Below, piece by piece: positions 23,690 to 35,945 of a stretch of 64,000 bases of DNA; within the stretch, counting starts at the first letter, position 1, and the number at the start of each line of letters is the position of its first letter. The notes under the pieces are model-generated. The model did no database searches, was not told the DNA's origin, and saw nothing but the letters and a program-made list of their open reading frames with translations. The stretch spans positions 1,426,001 to 1,490,000 of the forward strand of contig VJWM01000068.1 of NCBI GenBank assembly GCA_010909165.1, in the 5' to 3' direction. This DNA comes from Anthoceros angustus (lineage: Eukaryota; Streptophyta; Anthocerotopsida; Anthocerotales; Anthocerotaceae). Position numbers and translations under genes: made by a program.

Positions 23690-24650
23690 CTAGAAAACGC
23701 CCGGTTTTATAACGGATTTTACATTGGACTTTTCTACATTTTCGCTACGTCCATAGTAAAACCTCATGTAGTAAACACACCTTAGCAATATCCGTGGTAA
23801 TAATACATACAAGTATATGGTGGCTATAACCCATATAATGTACGATATTGATCATGGTAAATGGTGTACTTCCTAACTAGGGATACCATACACTGGTCAG
23901 ACTTTACAACGGATCCTTTTACAAAGGACCTTACTACGATGCACTTACAATGCATTTACAAATTTCTTAACCATAGTCAATATGCTAGGATTAAGTACTC
24001 TAGGTTACTTAACTCCAATGTATTAACTGGGGTTAAGTAACTAGATTCTTGAACCTGGTCAATCTGAGGCTTCATTTGTGGCTTCACCAAGTAACAACTG
24101 GTGTGGAATCATTGGGAGTCGATGGGTTGTCTTCAACACTAAGCGCTCGGAGTCTCATGCTGAGCTCCAAGCATGGCTAGTACACATGCGGTTTACTGGC
24201 AAGAGTTACAAAATTACGAGTTGGTACAAGGTGGTGGCTCCTTTTGTGACTATCCTGAAGAAGGACATCCGTTTCTTAGTTTAGGTGGGCTGAAGCTTGT
24301 GAGGGTTCTTTGTCTCTCGAAAGTGCTCACAAGGAGAGTGTGACGATGGATAGTGCACTGTACAGTTCGGCAAAGAACCAGAAGATGCAATTGTGGTGGA
24401 AGTTAGAGCTTGCTCGAGGAGTTGCCTCTTTGATGAGGCAGTACATGAAGAAGGTTCGTGAAGATAGTGGCAGCAGCCAGGAGTGTCTAGTTCGTGTGAA
24501 TGCCTGAATGCCGCTACTGACCAGTTCTATGGAATTGTTGAGGTAGTCCATATTGCTGTGAACAATGATGACTGATTCTTGATACACTAACCTTGAAACG
24601 TCCCTAGTACAAGTATGTATATGCCCTTGCGTTTGAGTTACTATGTGCAT
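23690..24650. other. No recognised gene; decayed sequence
   Basis: Contains short open stretches on the + strand (24078-24284 and 24310-24507) without a recognisable domain. It probably represents further decayed mobile DNA. Confidence 0.3.
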
Positions 24651-24659
24651 CTGTAGATC

Positions 24660-25452
24660 CATCCTAGTGCATCCATACGCTTGTACCCATCGCCCCAGTG
24701 CATCCATACACTTGTACCCATCGCCCCAATGCATCCATACGCGGGTACCCATTGCCCCAGTGCATCCATACACTTGTACCCATCACCTCACAGTGCATCC
24801 ATACACTTGTACCCATCGCCCCAGTGCAAGTGCATCCATACGCTGGTACCCATCGTCCCAGTGCATCCATACGCTTGTACCCATAGCCCCAGTGCATCCA
24901 TACTCTTATACCCATCATATTCATGCATCCATACGCTTATACCCATCATACCAGTGCATCCATACACTTGTACCCATCGCCCCAGTGAATCCATACGCTT
25001 GTACCCATCATACGAGTGCATCCATATGCTTGTACCCATTGCCCCAGTGCATCCATACGCTTGTACCCATCGCCCCAGTGCATCCATACGCTTGTACCCA
25101 TCGCCCCAGTGCATCCATACGCCTGTACCCATCGCCCCAGTGCATCCATACGCTTGTATCCATCGCCCCAGTGCATCCATACGCTTGTACCCATCGCCCC
25201 TGTGCATCCATACGCTTGTACCCATCGCCCAGTGATCGCCCCAGTGCATCCATACGCTTGTACCCATCGCCCAGTGCATCCATACGCTTGTACCCATAGA
25301 CCCAGTGCATGCATACACTAATACCCATCGACCCAGTGTATCCATACAGTTGTACCCATCGACCCAGTGTATCCATACAGTTGTAGCCATCGACCCAGTG
25401 TATCCATACAGTTATACCCATCGCCCCCGTGCATCCATACACTTGTATCCAT
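24660..25452. repeat. 31-bp minisatellite, about 25 copies
   Basis: Tandem copies of a 31-bp unit reading GTGCATCCATACGCTTGTAC then CCATCGCCCCA, with point changes and occasional indels (for example at 24785, 24825 and 25230). The unit length is not a multiple of three and contains no stop in any frame. Several long overlapping open frames therefore exist on both strands; they are by-products of the repeat, not genes. Confidence 0.95.
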
Positions 25453-25965
25453 CATAGCATTTCTACCAAGACCTGGTGAGCAACATATATATGACATTGT
25501 AACTATGCCCCCCTTTCCTTACATATATGTGTGTGGGCAGATGCGTTCAATTTCATTAAGTTAGACCAACCTTGACAATTCTCAAGGTTTGTCACCAAGA
25601 CTGCCCATAATGGATGTCATAGAGTTGTGAACCATACACGCGATATGTAGACAACTTATAAAAAATTAGGCTCGTTTAGGCTTTGCTTTTTCCTTGGCCG
25701 AGGACGGTATCATGACTCCTCTTGGTGATGAAGAATCACAGACAGCAGCGAGCACAGGCGACTGACGGCTTCTCCGACTTCCCCAAAGAGAGCCATTAAA
25801 ATAGGGACCGCAAGTCGCATTTCACGGGTTGCTATTTTCCGATACTGAACACAACCTTTCCTATCTCTTCCAACCTACCAGGAACCCATACTTCGATGCA
25901 GCTCCAGTCAAAGCAGGAGGTAGCATAAGAACAATGATCTACAGGGACTTCAAGGAGGCTAGAGA
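25453..25965. other. 3' flank of the CAS gene
   Basis: Sequence between the minisatellite and the CAS stop codon. It probably contains the CAS 3' UTR. No open frame of note. Confidence 0.4.
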
Positions 25966-28900
25966 TTAAACCAAGCTGACCCTAAATTTGGTGCAAAACT
26001 GCTGTAGTGCTGCCTGGCTCTTGGGATCCAGACCCTGCTGTATCCTAAGCGGCAGCGTCCCGGGCTGCTGTGTACCAGTTCGGCTAAGAGACGTCACCAG
26101 AAACTCCCGGGGATCCTTAATCTCCTTCACTGGGTCATCCTCCTGCTTCCCAGCGTTGTACAATCGCGCAAATACAGCCGTATGGCCCACGACCTCATCC
26201 AAGTCTGGCATCTCTGGCTCTTCTTCGACTCCCTGATCCTCTGGTCGAATTAAAAGAGTTACTACATTGTCGAGCAATTTGGTCCAAGCAGGGACTGCAG
26301 AATCTCGTAAAAGGACAGGTGACTCGGACAACAACGTTGTGGCAGCCACTGCACAAACTTTTGTCTCAAGCTCCCCTGCAATAGCGGTCAAATTTGATAT
26401 CCAAATGTTTTCCAAGATCATTGAAAACATATGGGGTTGCACTTTCTCCACTGATTCCATTAATCTTGCATGCCCATGCTTAACGACAAAGAGAGACATG
26501 AAGATAATCAATGACTTGATGAACCTCAACGTCCGATGCTCGTGAAGCTTCATAAACAGGATAGTGAATATCTTCAGAAGATATTCCTCGATCACCTGGT
26601 ATGGAAGGTTTTCCACAATAGTTTGGAGTATAAAGAACCCTTCATGCTCGTTATTTCTTGATTTTATAAGCATCTCAAAGACTCCCAGTACTTCTGGCAG
26701 CTGAGACATGGACAGAATGCGCTCATTAGGTTCTGTAAACAATCTCACTGATAAGAACAAAGAGTTTCAAGGCAAGAGACTCACCTGACCCTGATTGATC
26801 TGTTCGTGTGCCTTCTGAAGATAGGCCTGCAAGAGCCTTACCAGTGCTGGAACATTAGCTGGCCGCTTCCAAAGAATTGGGGAGAGAAACACAGGGAAGA
26901 TATTGATGTACTCGGGTGGAAGTGGAGGCTGTCTGGTTTCTAGAAGCTGTGCAAGGACCTGGAAGACATATGGGGCAAATTCGACAACATCTAGCTGCAA
27001 GATGTTCTGGAAAACAGGAAACAGCAGCATCTCGAACTCCTTGATTAGCTCAGGATTGACTGCACAGCCCCTTCTCACAAGGGCAGCTATGGCCTCAAAG
27101 AGATAGTGATTGAAGCTGGGATTTGTAGGATTCTTGCAAACTTCAGCAAGAATGCGAGTCAGCTCTTCCATGACAATTTTTCCCATGTTCCCAATGTCTG
27201 CAACAGAAAGCACTCTCATGATGCACTTCATGACGTAGGCATTCTCCTGAGAATCAGGTAGCTTCAGGGCACCAAAAAGATTTGTAAGCAAAGGCTGCAC
27301 CACTGGAGCCAGGTCTCCAGGTAGGTACCGAAGTACTTTCCCATCTTTGAGCACCAGTAATTTCTCAATGCAGCTAGCAGCATATGAATGAACAACATTG
27401 GATTCAGCCAATAGAAACCCCATGACCTGAGGCAGTAACTCCAGCATCATACCCTTTGGTATTTGCCTCCGAAAAGTTGTCAAAGACTTCAAGGCATCGG
27501 CTTTGAGAATTGCCTGTGCATCCGGTTCATAAGTATGCAGCTCTGGCACAATTTGCGCCGTGAAAAACTGCTCCACATCCACAAGATCAGAAGCTGCCAC
27601 TCCTTCTGAGGCCTGCCGGGGTGCCAGGGAGACCACAAGATAAACAGCACAGTTTTTGGCTTTCCAGTTTGATCTAGGATTGGCAGCATATTCTGCCAGC
27701 ATTTCTTGTGTATAAGCAGAAAACATCCTCGTAACCTGCAAAGCCCCACAATCACCACAGCGTTAGAGAACCACTTGCACACTGGACATAAGGGGAAATG
27801 CAGCAAAAAGACATGCCTGTTCTTGATAATGTGTGGAAAGGCCCTTGATAAGCTCACACGCCATCCTCCTCCTGGTTTCCAAATCACTGCCCTCCATGTC
27901 TCTTCTAATGTACTCGATGTGATTCATCTCAAAGAGCTCCTCATCTTCTTCTCGAATTTTCAGATTTGGAATGATGATGCTTTCACAGATTTGCTTCTGC
28001 GTGGCTGGATTGCTGAAGAGCGCATGGTGGACACTTTTGCTGACCGTTGTCAGAAACTTGATGGCAGTGGTAGCGAGCCGATCGTGGCTCGGAGCTTGGG
28101 ACACAGTCATCAAAAGGTTCCAGACATCTGTGGCAAATTCAGTAAGGAAGCTCTGAAACTCCTCTTCATTCTTCTCCATGTACAGATTGATGTTCTCACA
28201 AATCGCCACTTTCACTTGATCCACGATGCTCTCCTTAGTCTCATCGCTCTCCTTCAAAAGTGGGTTGGTATAGGTCAAATACTTGTGAAACCCTGCCATC
28301 CATTCTCCCATATGATTCTCAAAAAACTCTGGAAGCTCCTGAAAATTCAAAGAATAGAAGATACGGCAACAAAGCCGCTGGCACTCCAACAGAGGCTTCA
28401 GAACAGCTGGCGACTCTGGATTGGAATCAATCAAGATCCCAGTGGTGGTGAACAGCTCTAGCAACGGGGCAGCAAATCCATCAAGACAATACTTGAGGTT
28501 ACGGTACAGCTCCTGGCTTTTAAACTCGTACCTAAACCGCTTGAAAATCGAATTCGCAGACTGCAGAATACCATTGATCACATTATAGTCTGCCTGGTTC
28601 TGAATTCCGGCCACAAGCTGCTCAAGCAGATAAGGCCAGTTGTGCGGAAAGTCGAACTTGCTCATTATCACCAGAGCTTCGCTCAACTGAGACTGTATCT
28701 TGGGAGGCATAGAGCACATGAGGCTGACAATACACAGCTTCACCTGCTCCTTCTCCTCCTCCCCCATGGGAAACACCTGAGCAGCCTCCGCATCCTCCGC
28801 GCGCCATCTGTACTTCACCCTGTTCTTGAAGTTCACCGCAGCAGACAGCCGCACCTGTTCCCCGACGGCGCGCTCAGACAAGAGCTGCAGCAAAACACGC

Positions 28901-29022
28901 CCGAAATCCGGCAGCTCCCCCGCCTGCTTCAGGTGCTCCTCCGCCTGTTTTCTTGGCTCCAAATCCGGAGACAGCGTCTGCAGAAACCATTGCGACAGCA
29001 CCCCCGCATCCGGGCCCTGCAT
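25966..29022 (-). CDS. CAS: Exportin-2 / CAS (importin-alpha re-exporter)
   Basis: CAS is the karyopherin that carries importin-alpha out of the nucleus together with Ran-GTP. Three exons are read. Exon 1 is 29022-27817 (402 codons). A GC-AG intron (27816-27736, donor CAG|GCATGT) follows in phase 0. Exon 2 starts at 27735 and ends near 26790-26785. Exon 3 begins near 26747-26721 and ends with the stop at 25966-25968. The second junction is ambiguous; one in-frame choice is 26790/26732. The product is about 972-978 residues, as expected for plant CAS. The N-terminal importin-beta-like domain ([36 protein letters not shown]) is followed by HEAT-type helices with the family motifs [47 protein letters not shown] and [17 protein letters not shown]. 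The gene faces the Ran gene head to head. Confidence 0.96.
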
Positions 29023-29763
29023 ATCTGCTCACTGCCAGCTCCTACCACAAACCGGCCAAGTCTCGCACTGTCCCCGCCTCTCGAGCGCTACAGACTACTC
29101 ACCAGCTGGATCTGGCATCGCAAATGCTGTCCCTCGCCTGCTGCTTGCTGAGATTGTCCCCATGTCATCGCTTCCCACCATAACCTAGGCTTTAGGTGCA
29201 ACTTTCAGAACACGCGAACGCGCAAGTATCAGGAAAGCAAGTTACGGGTTTAGGGTTCAGGACTCGTTGGGGACGGGAGACCACATTTGCTGGCTACCTA
29301 ATAATATTGCATGCACCCGTTTTGGGAAAACAGGCGGCAACGGCACTTTGTTTAAACTTCCAAGCGTAAACGATCCACCTCTTGTCAGAATGGAACACAA
29401 GTACCTACTACCTACCTATTGCACATATTATTTACATGACGTAATTCTGTTTTTGTTCATTATCACAATATTAATCATAATTCATAAACGTTCAATTAAC
29501 TACCTACGGAAGGCCTACAGATTCAAAACGACTGAAGGACATCCAGTGACGGGCCGGTGGAGCGTCTTGCTATCGGGAGCGTCAGGTACTAGCTGTTGCT
29601 GAGCGCTCATTTGTAGACAGCAAGCACGAATTAGGGTTTCTGAGTTTGAGATTTAGGGGTTTTACGGGAAGCAGCCCTTATACTGTCGAGACCTGGAACA
29701 GGACTCCCAATATATCCACGGTCAAGTCCTTGATCCCACGGGTGTCGCTGCCCCTGTACAATC
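29023..29763. promoter_or_regulatory. Shared intergenic region of CAS and Ran
   Basis: These 741 bp separate the two start codons of the divergent CAS and Ran genes and must hold both 5' UTRs and both core promoters. No clear paired TATA box is evident. Part of the sequence (29380-29520) is AT-rich. A bidirectional promoter is an inference from spacing only. Confidence 0.5.
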
Positions 29764-31236
29764 ATGGTAATGTCTCCTGCCCTGCCCTACCCATCCAATG
29801 ACGGCTGGCTTGTAGACTGCTTTTCAAGGAAATGCAGGAGTTTATGGGTTTTAGGTGACTTGCACAGGTGAATTGTTTTGCTTCAAGGGTCAGCCTGAGG
29901 GATTCTTTGGGCCAGTGGGTCTGGGAAATTCGTGCCTTTTGTGTGTGTTCTAATTCGTGTGATGGGCATTGTCGTGTGACCTGCAGGCTTTGCCAGGCCA
30001 GACCACACCTGAAAACTGTCCAAGCTTTAAGCTTGTACTCGTTGGAGATGGAGGAACGGGTACGTACTTGCAGAAACCACACTGGTTCCTCTCATTCTTT
30101 TTGGATTTCTTCTTCCTGAGTCCACGGGCTTGATGGGTTTACTCGTTGTTTGAATCGCCAGGGAAAACTACTTTTGTTAAGCGCCATTTGACTGGAGAGT
30201 TCGAGAAGAAGTATGAACGTGAGTATGAACAACTTCTTTTTGGTTGATTGGATGGGATCCTTATGAGGTTTTTTCATGTTTGGAGGTAGAGCTTGCAGAG
30301 AGTTGATGTGCTTGTTTGTGCAGCCACCATCGGTGTAGAGGTCCACCCACTCGATTTTTACACCAATTGTGGGCGCATCCGCTTCTATTGCTGGGACACA
30401 GCGGGTCAGGAGAAATTTGGAGGTCTCCGTGATGGTTACTAGTGAGTGCCAGTCTGCCTGATCTTTGAACCCCTCTCTGGCTTTGCGATATGTGATTTGC
30501 TGGTAATAACACTGTTGTTCTGCAGCATCCATGGGCAATGTGCTATTATCATGTTTGACGTAACAGCAAGGCTGACCTACAAGAATGTTCCAACTTGGCA
30601 TCGTGATCTGTGCCGGTGAGTAGGAGGTGTCCATTTTAATAGTATTCATCCCACTCCTGTTTTGCTGTCGTAAGAGGCTGGATGGATGTCTTTTAGACTC
30701 TAACCCAGGAGATTTTTTTGCAGAGTGTGTGAGAATGTCCCGGTTGTGCTCTGTGGCAACAAGGTCGATGTGAAAAATCGGCAGGTGAAGGCCAAACAAG
30801 TGACTTTCCACAGGAAAAAGAACCTTCAGTACTATGAGATATCAGCAAAGAGCAACTACAACTTTGAGAAACCCTTCTTGTATCTTGCCAGAAAGCTTGC
30901 CGGGTAAGTGCTTTGGCATCCTTTCTTGCCTTGGAACTGGTTGGACGCTGAAGGCTCTGGCTAATTTCCGGCTTCATTTTTGTAACAGGGATCCGAATCT
31001 GCACTTCGTCGAGTCACCTGCTCTAGCCCCACCAGAGGTTCAAATTGATATGGCTGCACAACAACAGTAAGTTCAACCTTTTCTACCTGATCTGGCTTGT
31101 CTTTCAGTTTTGCAGTTCTGATTCTGTACCATTGCTCTTCTCAATGTGTCTTGAATGATCTTGCAGGTGTGAGGCAGATCTACTTGCTGCTGCCGCCCAA
31201 CCTTTGCCAGATGAAGACGATGAGAATTTAGACTAG
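29764..31236 (+). CDS. RAN: Ran GTPase
   Basis: Small GTPase that drives nucleocytoplasmic transport and spindle assembly. Eight exons, all bounded by GT-AG: 29764-29766, 29987-30059, 30162-30218, 30324-30441, 30526-30615, 30724-30903, 30989-31066 and 31167-31236. The first coding exon is the ATG alone (ATG|GTAATG). The ~222-residue product has the P-loop GDGGTGKTT, switch I around [13 protein letters not shown], switch [12 protein letters not shown], the NKVD specificity motif, [14 protein letters not shown] and the acidic C-terminal tail ending DEDDENLD. The Ran hallmarks [17 protein letters not shown] and the absence of a C-terminal prenylation Cys are present. Reading phase is consistent through all junctions, so the gene looks functional. 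Confidence 0.97.
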
Positions 31237-33107
31237 GACAAATTTCTGAGTGGTTCAGTCTCGGACATAGCTGAACCCGACTAGAGGTTCCTGTGGCGAC
31301 GAGGTTTTAGTAGGAATTCGGTGAAGCATAGAACGTGTGTAGCAGTCGTATGCTCTGCCAACGAGCTCGCTCTGTGACTCCGGATCAATTTAGCTGCCCC
31401 ATTTAAATGGTTGGTACACCTTCATTGTTGGTATGCGTCGCTCATTGTTTAGAATCTTTCTGACAATTTGGATGTGTCCTTTTCGCTGTGATTGCTCCAA
31501 ATCGTCAAAGGGAGTGGAAAGTGATCGTGATCACACAGCTTACCACTGGTTTTGCTTACAATCTGGCTCTCGGTGTTAAAGCTCGCACACAACTGCCCAG
31601 AATGCTTGCTTTCATTGGAAGGTAACCAAGTATACTCGACATGTTCACTCGCGACACGGTGGAGCGCCACCATCCAAATCTTTGCTGCCCGATTCTCTGC
31701 AAACGAGCTAAACCACATCTTCAAGTCGAAGTGGATTGCTTGTAAGGTAACCTTTCTACAGTGTCTCTGTATCGTTCCAGTGTTCAGTCCTACTATTGTC
31801 TTGGGGTGAGAAGCCACCGTTGGCGCCTCAAGGATCAGAGTTTTCCTTCTCACCGGAGGCCGGATCACCAGAGACCTGCAGCCGGTAGCATGTCAGAATC
31901 ATCTGCAGGAAGAGGCTCATATTGCAGGATACTACAGAACTTCCCAGTCACAAGCCCGACCGCAAACAGAGGGATGTCAAGGAGAGGCAGTCACGTTGGT
32001 CGCATAGTGTGGGATACTCAATATATCCATCACTCTACATGCTGCTAGCTGGATTTTCTCTCTAGCTCCATCAAGCGTGCTCCTGCGCTCCTGCTCAAAC
32101 TCCTTGGTGCGGTTGAGATCTTCGGTTATTTCTAGTGAGGTCAAACCGATCTCGCTGTGCGATCATCCATGAGTCAGTGATGCACTGCTGAAGCCTGATG
32201 GTTTCAGTTAGGCAAAGATGGAGCAAGACTGTGCATATGCCTCACCTGACCGTGGGAAGAAAGCTCTCCATGGCTGCCTCTGTCTGTTGGCTCAGGCCTG
32301 GAGCAGTAACAGAAACATGGCGGTCCAGCTCGAGAAGGAAGGCATGCAGCGGAAGGAAACGGAAGACACAGCAAATTTCCATGACAAAGCCAGCGGTGGA
32401 GACGACCTTGGACAAGCGAGGCGAGCTTCAAAGAGAAGAGGTCTCCGTGGCTGCCTATGTCCTCTCCAGGTTCCACGGCCATGGCTGTGGCGGCCGAGAA
32501 GCTGCCGCTCGTCATGTCCTAGTGCTCATTGAACTTGAGAATGGATGGCACAAAAATTCGAGTGACGTTTAGATGCCGAGCTATTTATTTCCGATGGGAA
32601 CACAGATAGCATTGCAGCGAGGAAGAAGAGCTTACAACCTAGCGTTAGCCATAACCGTTTAGATTCCGCCTTCTCCAATCCACCGAAACATGAAGAATCG
32701 ACCACTTTTCTCGTTTCGCAATGCCTACTGACCACGTTCCGTTCTCATGATTGAAGAGGCTTCGGTGTCTGTACCATGTTGTCCTCACAGGCGGCTGATG
32801 GCTAACGTTTCTCCCTTGTGAAATGCTGTGGCATGCTGTGCACATACAGGCTGTGTTGATGCCTGTCGAAGCCAATGCACTGCTCGCTGACCAGTGCATT
32901 CTTGAGAAGCGGCTGGATGCTGATTGCGTCCCCTCTTGCAGCCTGCCAGTATTGTAATGTGAGTCTAACATCTACCTGTGCATGCAGCGAAATACGAAAA
33001 GCCTGTGTGATACCTGTTTTCATACCAGGTCCCTGTCCGAGAGAAGGGTAACAATTGTGTGTGCAAGTGCCCCCCTCTCTCCCCTTTCTCATGTACATAA
33101 TTATCAG
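31237..33107. other. Ran 3' flank, no gene recognised
   Basis: Contains the Ran 3' UTR (to roughly 31450) and then sequence with several overlapping open frames on both strands (for example around 32200-32570) that show no recognisable domain. Confidence 0.35.
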
Positions 33108-33470
33108 GCCCCACTTCCAGGCTTACGGGCTCCAGCAGAACCGTGTTTCGGGAATCGGACTGGAGTCTTAATAAGTCTGCTCCAGGAGGCTTGCTGCCTG
33201 TTATGTTGTCTGCCTGCTTCCATGCACACCTTATCTTACAAACTGTCTCTTGCCCACGTAGTCAGCCGCTGTCGCTGGGATCCATGCGCTGCCCTTGGAG
33301 GTGGGCTCCATTTGGAAATCGGAGACTTCCAATTTGGTATTCTCGATGTGCTTTTGGGTGCACATATGACAATTGTGTGGAGCTCAGCAGAGCGCTATTT
33401 CCACATGTGTAGGTACTCTTTTCTATTGGCTGGCCCGAAAGGTCAGCTTGTTGGGATGGGCGGTGACACG
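33108..33470 (+). repeat. Direct repeat, copy 1 (~370 bp)
   Basis: Matches 35246-35625 at high identity. Shared landmarks are GCTTACGGGCTCCA, CGCTGTCGCTGGGATCCATG, GAGACTTCCAATTTGGTATT and GGAGCTCAGCAGAGCGCTAT. The origin is unknown. Confidence 0.85.
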
Positions 33471-33553
33471 GGAGCTCTGCGGAGCCCGCCAAAGGCAAGG
33501 GATGACACAGGGATTGTACACTTCGATGCATATGTATTTGAGAAGGGCCCTGC

Positions 33554-33958
33554 TTACACATGTGGTGGGAGCCGGTTTCTTACCCAAGCCCGGAGATTGG
33601 AGGGGGAACCCGGAACAGCAACTCTGCCTCGCAATTGTGTCCAACCCGGATCCAGACCTAGCAAAGCCTTGCACGGAACCCTTGTTCCCAGAGTAACAAA
33701 GCTCCTCACAGTACAAGAACTTCTCACCAGAGACTTCAAATCTTCCTCCCTGACCCACTGCACATCCGAAGGCCCATCTTGAGAATCCACTTCCAAAATC
33801 GCATAGAGATAGATAAACGCGGTGCCATCATCCAATAGGTGCATAACAGCACATTTGTGAGCTGCTTGGATGAGTTCGGTGGCCTTCTCTGCAAGCAAAC
33901 CAGCAAAAATCTCGATCCCATACATCCTGCATGCGGCCTTCCGCAAATTCATGACCAA
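33554..33958 (-). other. Open frame of 134 codons, unrecognised
   Basis: A minus-strand frame with a helical, protein-like N-terminal part (ACRMYGIEIFAGLLAEKATE, HKCAVMHLLDDGTAFIYLYA). A second frame upstream to about 34100 contains KVGMRGRVFGHEFAEGRMQD. It could be an exon of a decayed host gene. No family is recognised. Confidence 0.25.
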
Positions 33959-34795
33959 ATACCCTGCCTCGCATCCCCACCTTGAAGAGTTGTTTCCGGA
34001 GACCTGACATCTGAACCCACAGAAATCCTATTTTCAGGGTGTTGAAATTTTGAGGGTGTTGAGGTAAGCGCGAGAGCCTGAAAATTTTTTTGGATTTCAA
34101 TACCTTACACCTATGGGTGGGTATTAATACCCGTACCTCTCACATTCTGAGAGAGCGCACTGCCTTCTGAACTACATCCCCATGTGATGAAGTGCCGTGT
34201 TCTTTTTTTATTGGCAGCTTGTACATGAGTCTATGGTACTTGTGTCTATGAACCTGTGCCTGTGCAGTCGTGAGGCATCATAAGGAGGCAGCCACCTTGA
34301 GAATGACGGTCCAAAAGTCCAGTCCAAGTTTGGTATCTTCGGTCCTTCAGGGCCAAGGAATTCAGACATGCTTCAGTGCAACCCTGGATTTTTTGCGTCT
34401 AAGTACACTGTTTCATGTGTTCGCCTTCAGGAGGCAGCTGCTTCTGGATTCCAGCACTGGAGTTGCAGCAGTCTGGAGGGTGTGGAAGGCAGAGGAGCAC
34501 CTGACATGTCCAGGTCTCCTTAATGATGGTGAAGGATAGCGAGACGGTTACATGTGTGTCCAGAGCCAGGTGTTAGTGCAGCTATCAGTGACATGGAAGG
34601 AAGCAGTTGAGCATCGCCACGATTCGAAGTGGGAGTTTCACATGAAATAGACCTTCATCTTCATACAAGCAGCTGTTTAATCTCGTGGGTTTACAACCTA
34701 CACACTCTTCCCTAACAGGGGGATCAGGAACAGTTGGGTGATTGTACTGTACTGCACTGTGTGTACCCGTGCATGTACACTGCACGGGACCTTCC

Positions 34796-34855
34796 ACAGC
34801 CGGACTGCAAGAAGCAGGGAGAAATGGCCGGACTGCAAGAAGCAGGGAGAATTGG
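34796..34855. repeat. 28-bp tandem duplication
   Basis: Two adjacent copies of GGCCGGACTGCAAGAAGCAG followed by GGAGAAT or GGAGAAAT. Confidence 0.8.
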
Positions 34856-35245
34856 AGATGTCTGCCGCAGAGCAACACATAGCAGCAACATCTGACACAT
34901 GGTCAGCTTCTCAATCATACAGCTGAGATACTTCATCCCGCTCTGGTATGCACCAAGCATGAAGCAGTTACGATCACAACTGCCAATTAGGGGTTCCCAA
35001 CATGGTCTTTTATTACATCCACATCCACCCACAAAACCGTGGATTAGAAGGAACTGGTTCTGGTCCCCACTGCGTACTGTCCGGCACGGCGCTTGTGTGA
35101 AATCCATACCGTGTCTGAATGTGCAGCAACAGACGCCCATCATTACCCTCATCAAATAGCCGGCGTCAAATCCGGGTTACTCAAGCTGGGCAGTAATAAC
35201 TCATAACTCTGTCCAGGCGTTGCTTAACACAAGCTCCGGAATCGG

Positions 35246-35940
35246 CCCCACTTCCAGGCTTCCTGGCTTACGGGCTCCAACAGCACCATGTTTCGGGAAT
35301 CGGACTCCATCCCTAAGTCTGCTTCAGGGAGCTTGCTGCCTGTTGTGTTTGTTGTGTTGTCTGTCTGCTTGCATGCACACCCTCTCCTACACACTCGTCT
35401 CTTGCTTGCCCACGTAGTCAACCGCTGTCGCTGGGATCCATGCTCTCCCCTTGGAGGTGGGCTCCATTTGGAAATCGGAGACTTCCAATTTGGTATTCCC
35501 GATGTGCTTTTGGGTGCACATATGACAATTGTGTGGAGCTCAGCAGAGCGCTATTTCCACATGTGTGGGTACTCTTTTTTACTCGCTGGCCCGCAAGGTC
35601 ACCTTGTTGGGATGGGTGGTGACTCGTGAGCACTGCCCAGCCCGCCGAAGACAAGAGATGACACCGGGATTGTGCACTTCAATGCATACTTGAGAAGAGC
35701 CCTATTTCCACATGTTGTGGGTTCTCTTGTTCGTTTGCTGGACCGCAGGGTCAGCTTCTTGGGATGGGTTGTGAGCACTCCTGCGACTGCGACCAAGACA
35801 AGAGATGACACCGGAGTTGTGCACTTCTATGCATAATTGTGTGGACGAAAATGAGTAGACTCCTATTTCCACATACGTGCTATGCTTTTGCTAGCCCATG
35901 AGGTCATTTGCTTGGGAACGGGTTGTGGGCAATGCCGAGT
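35246..35940 (+). repeat. Direct repeat, copy 2, with degenerate sub-copies
   Basis: The first ~380 bp (to 35625) repeat 33108-33470. Two more degenerate copies of its last part follow: 35690-35780 (CCTATTTCCACATGTTGTGG onwards) and 35855-35945. The 3' end of the unit has therefore been locally multiplied. Confidence 0.8.
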
Positions 35941-35945
35941 CCGCC

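Noticed and set aside
24643-25299. 218-codon open frame in the minisatellite
   Set aside because: Similar-length frames exist in other frames and on the other strand because the 31-bp unit lacks stops; no gene context.
24660-25452. CRISPR-like array
   Set aside because: Regular repeats are present, but there are no unique spacers between them; it is a simple minisatellite in a plant nuclear genome.
32982-33782. 266-codon open frame on the + strand
   Set aside because: It overlaps the direct repeat at 33108-33470; the second copy of the repeat does not keep the frame, so coding is unlikely.
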